Positions 26,816 to 36,227 of a DNA stretch of 37,700 nt are shown one piece after another (positions within the stretch are counted from its first letter, which is position 1; the number at the start of each line of letters is the position of its first letter). The stretch is from contig CAMBQP010000032.1 in NCBI GenBank assembly GCA_945869955.1, positions 1 to 37,700 on the forward strand, written 5' to 3'. The position numbers and the translations under genes are program-made. Source of the DNA: Schlesneria paludicola DSM 18645 (GTDB taxonomy: Bacteria > Planctomycetota > Planctomycetia > Planctomycetales > Planctomycetaceae). Below the pieces are notes generated by a model. The model was not told where the DNA came from, ran no database searches, and saw nothing but the letters and a program-made list of their open reading frames with translations.

Positions 26816-26883
26816 TTTCATCGAATCGAGATGCGATTTTTGGCATCGGAAGGTCCGTTTTTGACATTGCTTTCACCCTCGAT

Positions 26884-26906
26884 GGCAGCTCGCTCGCTGC
26901 CGTTTT
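26884..26906 (+). terminator. Terminator-like hairpin after DUF1080 gene
   Basis: GGCAGC-TCGCTC-GCTGCC, a 6-bp GC-rich stem with a 6-nt loop, is followed by GTTTT. It lies about 70 nt past the stop of the plus-strand DUF1080 gene. It is a plausible weak intrinsic terminator. Confidence 0.5.
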
Positions 26907-27166
26907 GGTGGGGTGAGATGTTCGTGGGCGAGTCTCTCCTGATGCGGCTGAATGGGTCAGTGGGATCGAGTTTTGCACCGATCAGGCGATGAAGCGTGAC
27001 GCAGGTCGTCGTGATCATGCAGATCTTCATATCCCCGACACAGGCCATCGACACGTTGTCGAATGAATGGCTCGACGGTGTGATTGATCCAATACGGGTC
27101 TCGATGATCGGCGACGCCGCGGGCAAATCGGGAAGTGATTCCAGGTCGAGTTTCCACTGAGAAAGA

Positions 27167-27200
27167 AACAGGCCAACTCGAAATTTCGAGGTGGCCTGTT
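27167..27200 (-). terminator. Intrinsic terminator of the giant surface-protein gene
   Basis: A 34-bp near-perfect palindrome: AACAGGCCAACTCGAAA pairs with TTTCGAGGTGGCCTGTT with one mismatch. Read on the minus strand it is followed by TTTCTTTC. It starts 36 nt after the stop of the 2880-codon gene, a good position for an intrinsic terminator. The stem is long and GC-rich in its lower half. Confidence 0.7.
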
Positions 27201-27235
27201 GTGCGGAACCGATGAGTCAACTCATGATCGCGGGA

Positions 27236-30200
27236 TCAAGGTGCCAGGTTGGTTGTCCAGACGAATGAACGTTCGCCGAAGACAAATCCGAGCGGTATGG
27301 CGGTGGTGAACTGATCGTTCGCCAGGAAGTTGTTGGTGTTGGGGTTGAGCACATTGTTGAAGTCCGAATCCGAGGAGACTCGGAAGGTGCTGCCTCCGAC
27401 ACCGGGATAGAGGAAGAATGAACCGCCAAATGGTGAGCTGAATCCGGGTTGATTGAATGGTGCCGAATTGGAGGCCTGTCGTTGGGCATTGCGGATGCGG
27501 CTGGCATCCGTGAATGGACCTGGCGGACTGGCGACGGCGGGATCAAAACCGATACGTGATTTCCAGATGGGATCGGTCGATTGATAGCTGGCTCCGGATC
27601 GAGAAACATTGGCATCCTGACCATTGTTACGAACGAACTGCAGGTCCAATCGAGCCAGCGGGTCGGTTTGGTATCCGCTTGGATCGAAGATATCGTTGGT
27701 GGGGTCAGGTGGCGATTCGTTTCCGTCGGTCCAGTTCCCATCCGCTCCGGTCGTTGGGGCGACGGTCGAGGTGAATCCTTGGAAGGCCACATCGTGCCCC
27801 GCATTTCCCCCGAAGGTGTTATTCGTGACGAGTGCCAGCACACCCCCTCGACCCGTCAGACTTGCACCAGAGGTGCTGGTGATCGTGCTGGCGTTACTGG
27901 CGAATCCACCCGCATCATTGATCGCGGTTGAAGCACCATTCGTTCCCACTCGCAAGTACAAACCGGTCGTATCCGAGAAGTTGGCACCAATTGCTCGGAA
28001 ACCGTTATCAAACACGGTATTATTGTCCATCGCAAACCGCATCTGGGTGATGTCGAAGACACTACCATCTGCATTAACATTGGTTGTACTATCCTGGGTT
28101 TGGGTTCCCGAGGCGGTATTCACAACATAGACACCTTGCAACCCGTTGCGGTTGATCAGGTTGTTATTCACGGTGATGCTGGCATTCCCATCACCCTGGT
28201 TTAAGATTGTAATCCCGTGTCCGATGTTATCAGAGATATTATTCCCATTCGGATTGTTGGCACCAATGGTCACGTTAAACGGTGCACCGGTATCCGCCTG
28301 GCCAGTACTATTGATCTTGATACCATCACCCTGGTTGAAGCGGATCGAGCTGTTGTCGATCGAGGAAATCAATCGAGCACCATAGACTCCTGACAGGTCA
28401 ATCCCGTCACCCGTATTGGATTCGATCGTGTTCGAATCCATGGTGACCACGTTGGATGTCGCACGGACGCGGATCCCGTCAGCCCCGTTCGTGTTAATCA
28501 CGTTTCCTTGAATAACGGTGGTGGAGGCAGCATTCACACCGGTGATCAAGATTCCGTTAAGGCCGTTATTGGCGATGACGTTATCCACCTGCGTGGTACT
28601 GGCACCAATGTTAATGTTACTGCGAGCGGTGATTTCGATACCGTTGAGCCCGTTGTTTGTGATATCGTTCAGTGTCCAGGTTCCGCTCACAAGTCGATTG
28701 TCCGAGGAGGCATTCTGCTGTTCAATCAGGTGGATCCCGTCGCCCCCGTTTCGATCAATCAAGTTGCTGCCGATGTCGGCAACGATCTGAGCGTCGAACC
28801 GCACGTCGAGCAGAATCCCATCGCTACGGTTCTGCACGATCTGGTTGTTGTTGATGGCATATTCATCCTCCCACAAGGCATTCCCAGCAATCAGATTGAT
28901 ACCTCGCGTATTCGTGCGGATCTGGCTGTTCTGAATGGTTGTATTATTGAAGATCGGATTGCCCAACCGGAAGATGTTGATCCCGTCACCGATGTTTCCG
29001 GTCGAGTTGACGTTGGTCACCAGCAGATTTTGCATGGTCGAGTTCCCCTGGGCGAGGATGCCCAACCCGTTTCCTGCATTGTTCGAGAAGGTCGTATCGT
29101 TAGTAGCCGCAGAATTCACCGCATTGAAGTTACCAATCGTGGAATTATTCAAGGTCGCGGTGTTGTTCATGCGGATCGCCAGGCCATCACCATTGAAGTT
29201 GATGTCTGCGCCATTCGTCGTGTTGCTAAACGTCGAGTTCTGCACCTGCAGGTTGCCATTGGCCGTTCCGGTCATGTTGATACCGACCCCGGCATCCACG
29301 TTGGCATTAAAGGTGTTGGCGGTTTTTGTCGAATCTCCCAGATTCAACAGGTAAGACGATTGATCAGGAGCAGTCAGTCTCACACCCATCCCACGGTTGT
29401 TGGAGACCGTATTGCCATAGAACTGGGCCCCTTCGTACCGGCCACCGGTGTTGAGAGCCAGGTTCACCCCTTCGTTATTGTTGCCGGTGATCGTGTTATT
29501 CGTGAAGTTGCTGGTGATCCGGCCATTCAAACCCATATTAAAGTTCACACCCTGGGCGCCGTTGTTGTTGATCTTGTTACTATCAAATCCACCCGTTGTA
29601 TTACGGTTATCAGCAAGGCGGATATTGACACCGGGGCCGCCTGCGTTATTACTGATTGTGTTCGAGGAGAAACTGGCGAGGAGATTCTGCTGTCCGTTAA
29701 CGAGCGACAGATTCACACCTGTACCGGCATTATTGGTAATCGTGTTGTTATCGAAGACGGTGGAAATTGTCCCCGCTGGTGTAATCGGGTTGACCAGGCG
29801 AATCCCGTCACCGGTGTTGTTGTTGATCGTGTTATTCGCAAAGACCGGATTGATCAGATCCGAGTTTGAGAGCAACAATTCAACACCATTTTGACCCGAG
29901 TTCGCAATCACGTTGGAATTCACATTGAATTCGCTGATCGTCGAACCATTGATCGCATTCAAACGAATCCCATCGCCACCATTCGGAGAACTCCCTCCAA
30001 CGACCCCTCCCCGTACGAAGAACGCATAGCGTCCGTCATGGATGCTGTTCAGACTGTTCTGAACGAGAGACGTGGAGGAAGGTCCGCTGTCAAGGAATGC
30101 ACCGTTGACTGCTGATCCAGCAATTTCATACGCGGCGTTGACCCCATTCGAATATCCAGCCCGTGCCGAGGATCCACCCAGCCCAGCCGAATCACTCCCG

Positions 30201-33200
30201 CTGGCTTCTCCCGATTCCCATTGGATCTGCTGGTAGTTAAATTCAAAGTCAAAGTCCCCCGGGGCGATGTCCGATCGGTCGATCATCACCAACTGGAAGG
30301 TATTGGTGGGGAGCCCATTCGAACCACCTCCCGAGGAATCGTAATGTCGCACATCCAGCCAATTGACACCGAAGGCCGTGCGACCCGCAACAGATCCTGG
30401 TCCGTAGGTCACGGGATTACCCGATCGCGTATCGATATCCGCGAAGAAAGGAGCAATGATCGGAGTTGCCGTCGACAACAAGTTGAATGGGGTAAAGGAT
30501 CCGAGCGGGTCATCAAAGGTGATGTTACCGTTATTGTTGACATAGGCATTGTTGTACGTCGTTCCGAAGAAATTCGCGTTGAATCCCAGCGGGGTCAGGC
30601 CGGTCGATCCATCATCGTTCCCCGGCAATGTATTCGCATTAAATCCTGGCAGGATGATTGGCAGGGTGTCACCGATGACCGAACCGCCCCCTTGAATCGT
30701 ACCAATGTTATTGTTGACAATCGCAAGCGAACCGATTGGCGAGGCATTCAAATCAAAATTCACACCATTCAGCTCGGAACCACCGACCTGATTACCCGTA
30801 AAGGTCAGCGTTTGGACGGGTGTTGAGGTCAAGTCAAAGTGAATCCCATCACCTGTACCAACCGCTTGACCAAGCGAGTTCACAATCGTGTTGTTCACGA
30901 TATTCATCGTTTGAATCGTGGAATTCGTCGCCAGGATGCTCACACCCGTGTTTCTCGACGTGTCGGCGATCATACCGTTGATCGTCAAAGCCTGTGCTGA
31001 GACGAGTCCGGTTTCATTGAGCGTAAAGTGGACTGGTACTGGTAGACAACCATTGAGAGGTGTCGCCAGGTTATCTGTCAGAGTCAGCACTTCCAACCCG
31101 CTGCCACCGAAGACAAGGCCATCAACCAGATTCGAGTTGATAACAGACAGATTGATCGCATCAGCACCGCTATTACTGATCGTCGTGGGGCCGAGAATCG
31201 CGATCGAGCCATTATTGACGTTGTCGAACGCAATCCGGATTGCATCAAGCCCACTGTTGTTGATCGTGGTTATCCCTCGAACCATCACCGACCCATTCGC
31301 CACGTCTTTCAGGCTGACATTGATTCCATTGAGAGCACTCGAGTTAATTGTCCCAGGTCCCTCGATCGCAACCACCGCATTCTGAATGTTCTGCAGGTCC
31401 ACTTTGACCCCATCAGCCGTGCTGTTGTTGAATGATCCCGTAATGTCCAGCACGACCTGACTCATGTTAGCGAAGATAAACGGACTGATCGGGCCAACCC
31501 CATTGGTCGCAAAGTTATTCGCACCGTTCATGAGCAGATTGAAACTGGTGTTCGCACCACTCGCTTGTGTCAGAACCCCAAACCCACCATTGTTCGAGGC
31601 CGAAACCCCGTTTTCAATGACCGTGGTCATCGTGGCCCCATTCTCTGCGTTGAGCAGGATCCCGTGACCTGTGTTTCCATCAATCGTGTCTCCGCTAAAG
31701 AGCAGACGAGCGATCGCAGAATCAAGTCCACCATTGCCGATGGCCGCGACATTGACACCGCTCAACACACCGTTCGCTCCGTTGCCGTTATAGCTGGAAC
31801 CTTGCGATCGATAGTTGACCGTCCCCTGGTCGAAGACCCGAATCGACAAGCCTTCACTCCCGTTGGAATTCACCGTTGAACCCGCAACATTAAAGTTGAT
31901 GGTTGAGTTCGGATTGACTGTGGCAAGCTGAATTCCGCCGTTCGCATTGCTCTGCAGTGAGGAAATATCGAGACACGCATTCAACGTTCCGCCCCCGGTG
32001 GCGAGTCCGTTAAAGCCCTGTCCACCGAAGAAGGTTCCATTTCCATCCAGCTTCACAGAAGTTAAGTCGAAATTCGCAACGCTACCGGCTCCATCAACTT
32101 GGACCAGCAAGCCAGAACCACCACTTTGTGAGAACGAGGTGTTCACCGAACCATCCACATTCAGTTGACCGCCGGCGTTGACGTTAAACAACGCTCCGGT
32201 TGCACCGCTGCTGTTGCCGTTCACATTGAGCAGCGATAGGTTTGCGATCGACCCAGGCCCGGTTACCGAACCGTTAATGGCATCCGAGGCATTGTTGTTG
32301 AGCGCACTGGAAATGACCGTGGCGTTCAACTGACCCCCGCTGTTCGCGTTGAACAGCAAACCCGATTGTTGTGACCCGAATGGAAGCGAGTTGCCAACGG
32401 TGACTCCGTCCAGAATCAGATTCAGATTCGCTCCCGATTGCGAAGTTGCATCGACCCCGGCACGGGTTCCGGTGAACGGGGGAGGGGCCGTCCCGTTATT
32501 CAGGATGGTCGCGGTTCTACTACCCTTGACTCCAAACAGATCGGTCCCAATCGTACCATCGAAGTTCGTACCATTCGTTGCCAACAGAGAAATCCCGTCG
32601 TTCCCGTTACCGGTGATCGTGGCGCCATTGTAGACCTGCAACGAGCTAAAAGGAGACCCATTCATATTCAGCCGGATACCATCATTACCACGGGGCGTGA
32701 TGAGCGTTCGGCCGTTATTGTTCACCGTACCCAAGTTAAACGATGCTTCGATGGTCGATCCGGTGTTCGTCGTCACAAATACGCCATTGTCGCGATTGTT
32801 GTTGATCGCCGTATTCGCGAAATCGAGTCGGGCGGCTCCCCCGTTGTTGATGACACCCAGCACACCGCTCCCGTTCGCTCCACCCAACCCACTGGTCGAG
32901 ATCGACGAGCTGTAGGCGGTCAGATTCAAGAGTCCTGCATCGACGAAGAAATTAACACCGTTCTGTCCGCTCCCATTGATCACACTGCCACCCAACAGAT
33001 TGATCGAGGCGACCGAGTTCGTCCCGCTGACATCGCCATAAATCCCCTGGCGTCCACTCAGGTTCAGGTTGCTACTGTTGAACGTCGAGTTCAGCAGGCC
33101 ACCATTGCTGACATGGAAATTCATCCCGTCGCGACCACTGTTTCCCAAGCCGCTGTTCGTAAAGTTCGTGGTCAACGTAGCGTAATCGACGTTCGCGACG

Positions 33201-35878
33201 AAGCCATCAAAACCACTACGGTTTCCCGAGGTATTGATCAACGTTAAAGTCGCATCCGAACCCGTTGTCGCATTGACCTTGATCGCATCCACCAAGGTAT
33301 CTGACAAATCGCTGTTATAAATGTTTCCCGTGAAAACACTGGCGTTTTTCAGGTCCAGTGTTAGCCCGTAAGCCTGATTCGCCACGGTTCCCAAGGGATT
33401 GATATTATTCCCCTTTGTCATATTCGACATCAGATTGACCGTGGAATTATCAGAGACGATGTTAAAGGCACTGGAACCACCAATCAGGCTACCGCTATTG
33501 GCCAGGGTTCCATGGTTGATTTCCATGTTCGCAAACGATTGGCCACTGGCATTCAAGTAGAATCCATCACCTCCTGAGTTGGCCCCCGTGGTCCCATCGA
33601 AGAACAAGTTTGCCACCGCAAACTGAGACAGTTCACCGTGGACCATGCTTCGACCACTGTTGTTCAGGTTGTTGTTCAGGAACATCACATTCAAAAGTGA
33701 ATCGCCGTTCATATTGAAGTACAGACCGTCACGACCACTCTGCGAGGCGTTGGTGGGGTCCACGAACAGATTGACCGTTGAGGCACTCAACCCTTCCACA
33801 TGGAAGGCGTCTCGGAAATTTCCCTGGAACTGGCTGTCACGCACGTTCGCGTTCATCAGCGAGTTATTCGATCCAAAAATTCCCAAGCCATCGACGGCAT
33901 TGCCGGTCACAATCGAGTTCGACAAGTCAATCGTCCCAAAACCACCCGACTGACTGATGACGATCCCCGATCCACCGAGGCTGTTACTGAAATTGGTCTC
34001 GGTGGCGACGATACCGACCGTCGAAGTCAAAATGGGCATCGCTTGTGTGCCGATTTGCAGGTTGTTCCCACCATTATTCATCGCGGCCACGTTGTTCATA
34101 TTGAGATTGATGGAACCACCTGTCCCACTCACCTGAATCCCTGTGGCCGCATTGTTGTTCGCACGAACCAGATTCATGGTCGCGGTCAACTGCTGGCTGG
34201 TTTCACTCAACTGAATCCCCGAACCATTCCCATTAGCAATCACATTGTTCATGTTGACGTTCAGGTAGGCACCGTCCGCAATCAATTTCACGCCAAACGG
34301 CTGTGGCTTCGCAGGATTGGCGTTCATACTGACGTTCGTCATGGCAAGGTCGAGACCTGGTCCTGCCGAGTTGATCTTGATTCCGCCACCGGCGTTCTGT
34401 CCGAAACCGAACGGATTCAGGCGATTAGTGGTCCCGACGTTGATGTCACGAATAATTCCCACACCCGAGGCGTTCGCCAGCGAGATACCGCTCCCCGCAT
34501 TTCCACCAATTTCCAGGTTTCTGAGCAGGAAGTTGTGCGACCCCGCTGCGGTGTTCGTGATGGCACTGCCACCCGCATTCAGCAGATTCAACCCAGCCAC
34601 TTCGTTGTAGTTCGCCAGGGTGACGATGTTTCCCGCACTGCTGACGAAGGGATAGATTCCCGAGTTGCTGGTTTCAGGCAGATTGTAGTTGCCAAATACA
34701 GTCCCGTTTCCGTAGCGAGCATACAGGTCAACCGTCGAGAGCGTTCCGTCGCCGAGCAGGCGTTGATTGTCTGACAGCGCGATCGAGCCCATCACAGGAT
34801 TGGCGGCACTCGAATTCCCTCGGTGGACAAGAATGATGTTGCCAGGAGCACTATTTGGCAAGTAGTTGAATGGACGTTCAATGGTTCCATTACCACCTGC
34901 AGCAGTACTGTTGTCCACATGAGTGATGAAATACGGCTGATTGGTGAGTGGATTGATGGCGGCCACATCCACATTCTGCGTGTAGGTGTGTGTCGCGATA
35001 CGCCAGTTACGCTGGACCGGGCTCAGCATCCGGTCACGCGTGGACAGGTTGGGGAAGTAGCGGGTCGGCTGGAACCCCGAAAATTTGAAATCGACCGTGG
35101 CGTTGATGTTCGTACCCCACAACCGGTCTTGAGATACCATCACGCCGAGGGTCAAGTCGTTACTGACCATCGCTTCCACTCGGCCGCGATACCCGAACGT
35201 GTTTTGCTCGGTTGTTCGGTACCCGTAAACACCTGAATAGGCTCGTAACCATTGCGCATTGGCCGAGACAGGGACGCCAAATTCGACATCTCCACCACTC
35301 ATCGCCTGGTCACGCAGCTGCGTACCCAGGAACGAGATTTGATTTCCTGTGTAGTAGGGGTTACCACCAACCCCCAGAGCGCTGACGAAGTTGTCCTGCA
35401 CCCCGTTCAGGAAGTAACCGTTACCACGCAGGTCCCACCAGGAACCGAGCGTTTCGGCACCGACGGTGAACTGGCTGTAACGAGAGTTGAGCGAGTTCTG
35501 ATCGTTGTCGTAGTAGCCATACAGACCGAAGATTCGGTCCAGACCCTCGACATACCGGCGACCGACCAACCCCGCGTTCACGCCAATCTGCGTGCTATTG
35601 GTGATGATCAATCGCGAATTCGGTGCGATGAACGAATCCTCGTTCAGCCAGAACGGCGTAAAACCGCCGATTTGGCTGAAACTATCCCGGTAGCCGACTC
35701 CGTCACCCGTCTGGTGACGGATGTCAAAGTAGGTTCCCTGTAGGAGCCCACTGCCACTGTAGTTCTGAACGGCGGCAATGCCGGCATCAGAAGTGGGGTC
35801 AACCGCCGTTTGCGCGGAGACTGCGCTGGCCCAAAAAAGCCACGACAGGCACACGAGACCAATGTTCACACGTTGCAT
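27236..35878 (-). CDS. Giant inverse-autotransporter-like beta-helix protein with NIDO domain
   Basis: A 2880-aa protein, probably exposed on the cell surface. Order of parts: signal peptide 1-22 (ending SAVSAQ); an outer-membrane barrel-like domain at about 30-290 resembling inverse autotransporters (YFDIRHQTGDGVGYRD, IFGLYGYYDNDQN, FTVGAETLGSWWDLRGNGYF); a transition FITHVDNSTAAGGNGT leading into IILVHRG; right-handed beta-helix repeats from about 325 to 1730; a nidogen-like (NIDO) domain at about 1733-1956 (GFNANFFGTTYNNAYVNNNG, APFFADIDTR, FQLVMIDRSD, DGRYAFFVRGG); more helix repeats to about 2690; and a C-terminal cap. The passenger is rich in Asn, Gly, Ser and Thr and poor in Lys and Cys, with recurring N-x-G-x-DG-[IV] turns. 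GGAGAGAG stands six bases before the ATG. It is a single-gene unit. Adhesion or cell-contact is inference. Confidence 0.88.
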   Translation of the reverse strand: MQRVNIGLVCLSWLFWASAVSAQTAVDPTSDAGIAAVQNYSGSGLLQGTYFDIRHQTGDGVGYRDSFSQIGGFTPFWLNEDSFIAPNSRLIITNSTQIGVNAGLVGRRYVEGLDRIFGLYGYYDNDQNSLNSRYSQFTVGAETLGSWWDLRGNGYFLNGVQDNFVSALGVGGNPYYTGNQISFLGTQLRDQAMSGGDVEFGVPVSANAQWLRAYSGVYGYRTTEQNTFGYRGRVEAMVSNDLTLGVMVSQDRLWGTNINATVDFKFSGFQPTRYFPNLSTRDRMLSPVQRNWRIATHTYTQNVDVAAINPLTNQPYFITHVDNSTAAGGNGTIERPFNYLPNSAPGNIILVHRGNSSAANPVMGSIALSDNQRLLGDGTLSTVDLYARYGNGTVFGNYNLPETSNSGIYPFVSSAGNIVTLANYNEVAGLNLLNAGGSAITNTAAGSHNFLLRNLEIGGNAGSGISLANASGVGIIRDINVGTTNRLNPFGFGQNAGGGIKINSAGPGLDLAMTNVSMNANPAKPQPFGVKLIADGAYLNVNMNNVIANGNGSGIQLSETSQQLTATMNLVRANNNAATGIQVSGTGGSINLNMNNVAAMNNGGNNLQIGTQAMPILTSTVGIVATETNFSNSLGGSGIVISQSGGFGTIDLSNSIVTGNAVDGLGIFGSNNSLMNANVRDSQFQGNFRDAFHVEGLSASTVNLFVDPTNASQSGRDGLYFNMNGDSLLNVMFLNNNLNNSGRSMVHGELSQFAVANLFFDGTTGANSGGDGFYLNASGQSFANMEINHGTLANSGSLIGGSSAFNIVSDNSTVNLMSNMTKGNNINPLGTVANQAYGLTLDLKNASVFTGNIYNSDLSDTLVDAIKVNATTGSDATLTLINTSGNRSGFDGFVANVDYATLTTNFTNSGLGNSGRDGMNFHVSNGGLLNSTFNSSNLNLSGRQGIYGDVSGTNSVASINLLGGSVINGSGQNGVNFFVDAGLLNLTAYSSSISTSGLGGANGSGVLGVINNGGAARLDFANTAINNNRDNGVFVTTNTGSTIEASFNLGTVNNNGRTLITPRGNDGIRLNMNGSPFSSLQVYNGATITGNGNDGISLLATNGTNFDGTIGTDLFGVKGSRTATILNNGTAPPPFTGTRAGVDATSQSGANLNLILDGVTVGNSLPFGSQQSGLLFNANSGGQLNATVISSALNNNASDAINGSVTGPGSIANLSLLNVNGNSSGATGALFNVNAGGQLNVDGSVNTSFSQSGGSGLLVQVDGAGSVANFDLTSVKLDGNGTFFGGQGFNGLATGGGTLNACLDISSLQSNANGGIQLATVNPNSTINFNVAGSTVNSNGSEGLSIRVFDQGTVNYRSQGSSYNGNGANGVLSGVNVAAIGNGGLDSAIARLLFSGDTIDGNTGHGILLNAENGATMTTVIENGVSASNNGGFGVLTQASGANTSFNLLMNGANNFATNGVGPISPFIFANMSQVVLDITGSFNNSTADGVKVDLQNIQNAVVAIEGPGTINSSALNGINVSLKDVANGSVMVRGITTINNSGLDAIRIAFDNVNNGSIAILGPTTISNSGADAINLSVINSNLVDGLVFGGSGLEVLTLTDNLATPLNGCLPVPVHFTLNETGLVSAQALTINGMIADTSRNTGVSILATNSTIQTMNIVNNTIVNSLGQAVGTGDGIHFDLTSTPVQTLTFTGNQVGGSELNGVNFDLNASPIGSLAIVNNNIGTIQGGGSVIGDTLPIILPGFNANTLPGNDDGSTGLTPLGFNANFFGTTYNNAYVNNNGNITFDDPLGSFTPFNLLSTATPIIAPFFADIDTRSGNPVTYGPGSVAGRTAFGVNWLDVRHYDSSGGGSNGLPTNTFQLVMIDRSDIAPGDFDFEFNYQQIQWESGEASGSDSAGLGGSSARAGYSNGVNAAYEIAGSAVNGAFLDSGPSSTSLVQNSLNSIHDGRYAFFVRGGVVGGSSPNGGDGIRLNAINGSTISEFNVNSNVIANSGQNGVELLLSNSDLINPVFANNTINNNTGDGIRLVNPITPAGTISTVFDNNTITNNAGTGVNLSLVNGQQNLLASFSSNTISNNAGGPGVNIRLADNRNTTGGFDSNKINNNGAQGVNFNMGLNGRITSNFTNNTITGNNNEGVNLALNTGGRYEGAQFYGNTVSNNRGMGVRLTAPDQSSYLLNLGDSTKTANTFNANVDAGVGINMTGTANGNLQVQNSTFSNTTNGADINFNGDGLAIRMNNTATLNNSTIGNFNAVNSAATNDTTFSNNAGNGLGILAQGNSTMQNLLVTNVNSTGNIGDGINIFRLGNPIFNNTTIQNSQIRTNTRGINLIAGNALWEDEYAINNNQIVQNRSDGILLDVRFDAQIVADIGSNLIDRNGGDGIHLIEQQNASSDNRLVSGTWTLNDITNNGLNGIEITARSNINIGASTTQVDNVIANNGLNGILITGVNAASTTVIQGNVINTNGADGIRVRATSNVVTMDSNTIESNTGDGIDLSGVYGARLISSIDNSSIRFNQGDGIKINSTGQADTGAPFNVTIGANNPNGNNISDNIGHGITILNQGDGNASITVNNNLINRNGLQGVYVVNTASGTQTQDSTTNVNADGSVFDITQMRFAMDNNTVFDNGFRAIGANFSDTTGLYLRVGTNGASTAINDAGGFASNASTITSTSGASLTGRGGVLALVTNNTFGGNAGHDVAFQGFTSTVAPTTGADGNWTDGNESPPDPTNDIFDPSGYQTDPLARLDLQFVRNNGQDANVSRSGASYQSTDPIWKSRIGFDPAVASPPGPFTDASRIRNAQRQASNSAPFNQPGFSSPFGGSFFLYPGVGGSTFRVSSDSDFNNVLNPNTNNFLANDQFTTAIPLGFVFGERSFVWTTNLAP

Positions 35879-36227
35879 GGACGTCTCTCTCCAGCAGGAT
35901 CCGTGATCCGCATTTTTTTAGCAGAAAGTCAGACCAAGTTCGACTTTCTCACTCTGCTCTTCCGTTCGCTCTTCATGCGCGGACGGTGACGGAACTATCG
36001 CGTCTCCTCGTTATTCGGCGTTTGTCGTTGTTACCAATGAGACAATTTGTACCGATTCTGACGATCTTGCATGAAAATCCAGGACTGTACGCGACTTTCG
36101 TCTCCCATATCCGGTCCCTGCCGGCAGATTTTGCCGGTCTCAATCGGATAAGATGTCTAACCAGACCATTAACTCCACGTTTCAACCCACAATTTCTCAT
36201 TCCGCAACTTTGCTGAGAGTCCCCGCC
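35879..36227. other. Divergent intergenic region before the methyltransferase
   Basis: 349 bp between the giant minus-strand gene and the plus-strand methyltransferase. It holds the 5' inverted repeat of the giant gene (35923-35949) and a small hairpin CCGGCA-GATTT-TGCCGG (36121-36137). In-frame ATG codons at 36153 and 36228 both could start the methyltransferase. No convincing -35/-10 pair was found on either strand. Confidence 0.5.
35923..35949 (-). promoter_or_regulatory. Inverted repeat upstream of the giant gene
   Basis: A perfect 8-bp inverted repeat, AGAAAGTC and GACTTTCT, with an 11-bp spacer, 45-71 bp upstream of the giant gene ATG. The 8-bp arms and spacing would suit a dimeric repressor or activator site, or a 5' leader hairpin. 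The regulator is unknown. Confidence 0.4.

Larger units (their letters stand above)
26816..27235. other. Intergenic region between convergent genes
   Basis: 420 bp that hold a terminator-like hairpin for each flanking gene (26884 and 27167). A minus-strand open frame of about 100 codons (27126 down to 26818) contains MACVGDMKIC and begins with PAASPIIETRIGSITP. It is faintly reminiscent of PAAR-type tip proteins, but it lacks the repeated PAAR pattern and is not called as a gene. Nothing else recognisable is present. Confidence 0.5.

Noticed and set aside
28508..34774. Long plus-strand open frames of 100-450 codons opposite the giant gene
   Set aside because: They are shadows of the Asn/Gly/Thr-rich coding strand, whose complement rarely makes stop codons. 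They have no ribosome-binding sites, domains or signals.
27236..35878. Short-period nucleotide repeats resembling a CRISPR or satellite array
   Set aside because: They are irregular, code for beta-helix turns in one frame and have no constant spacer pattern.
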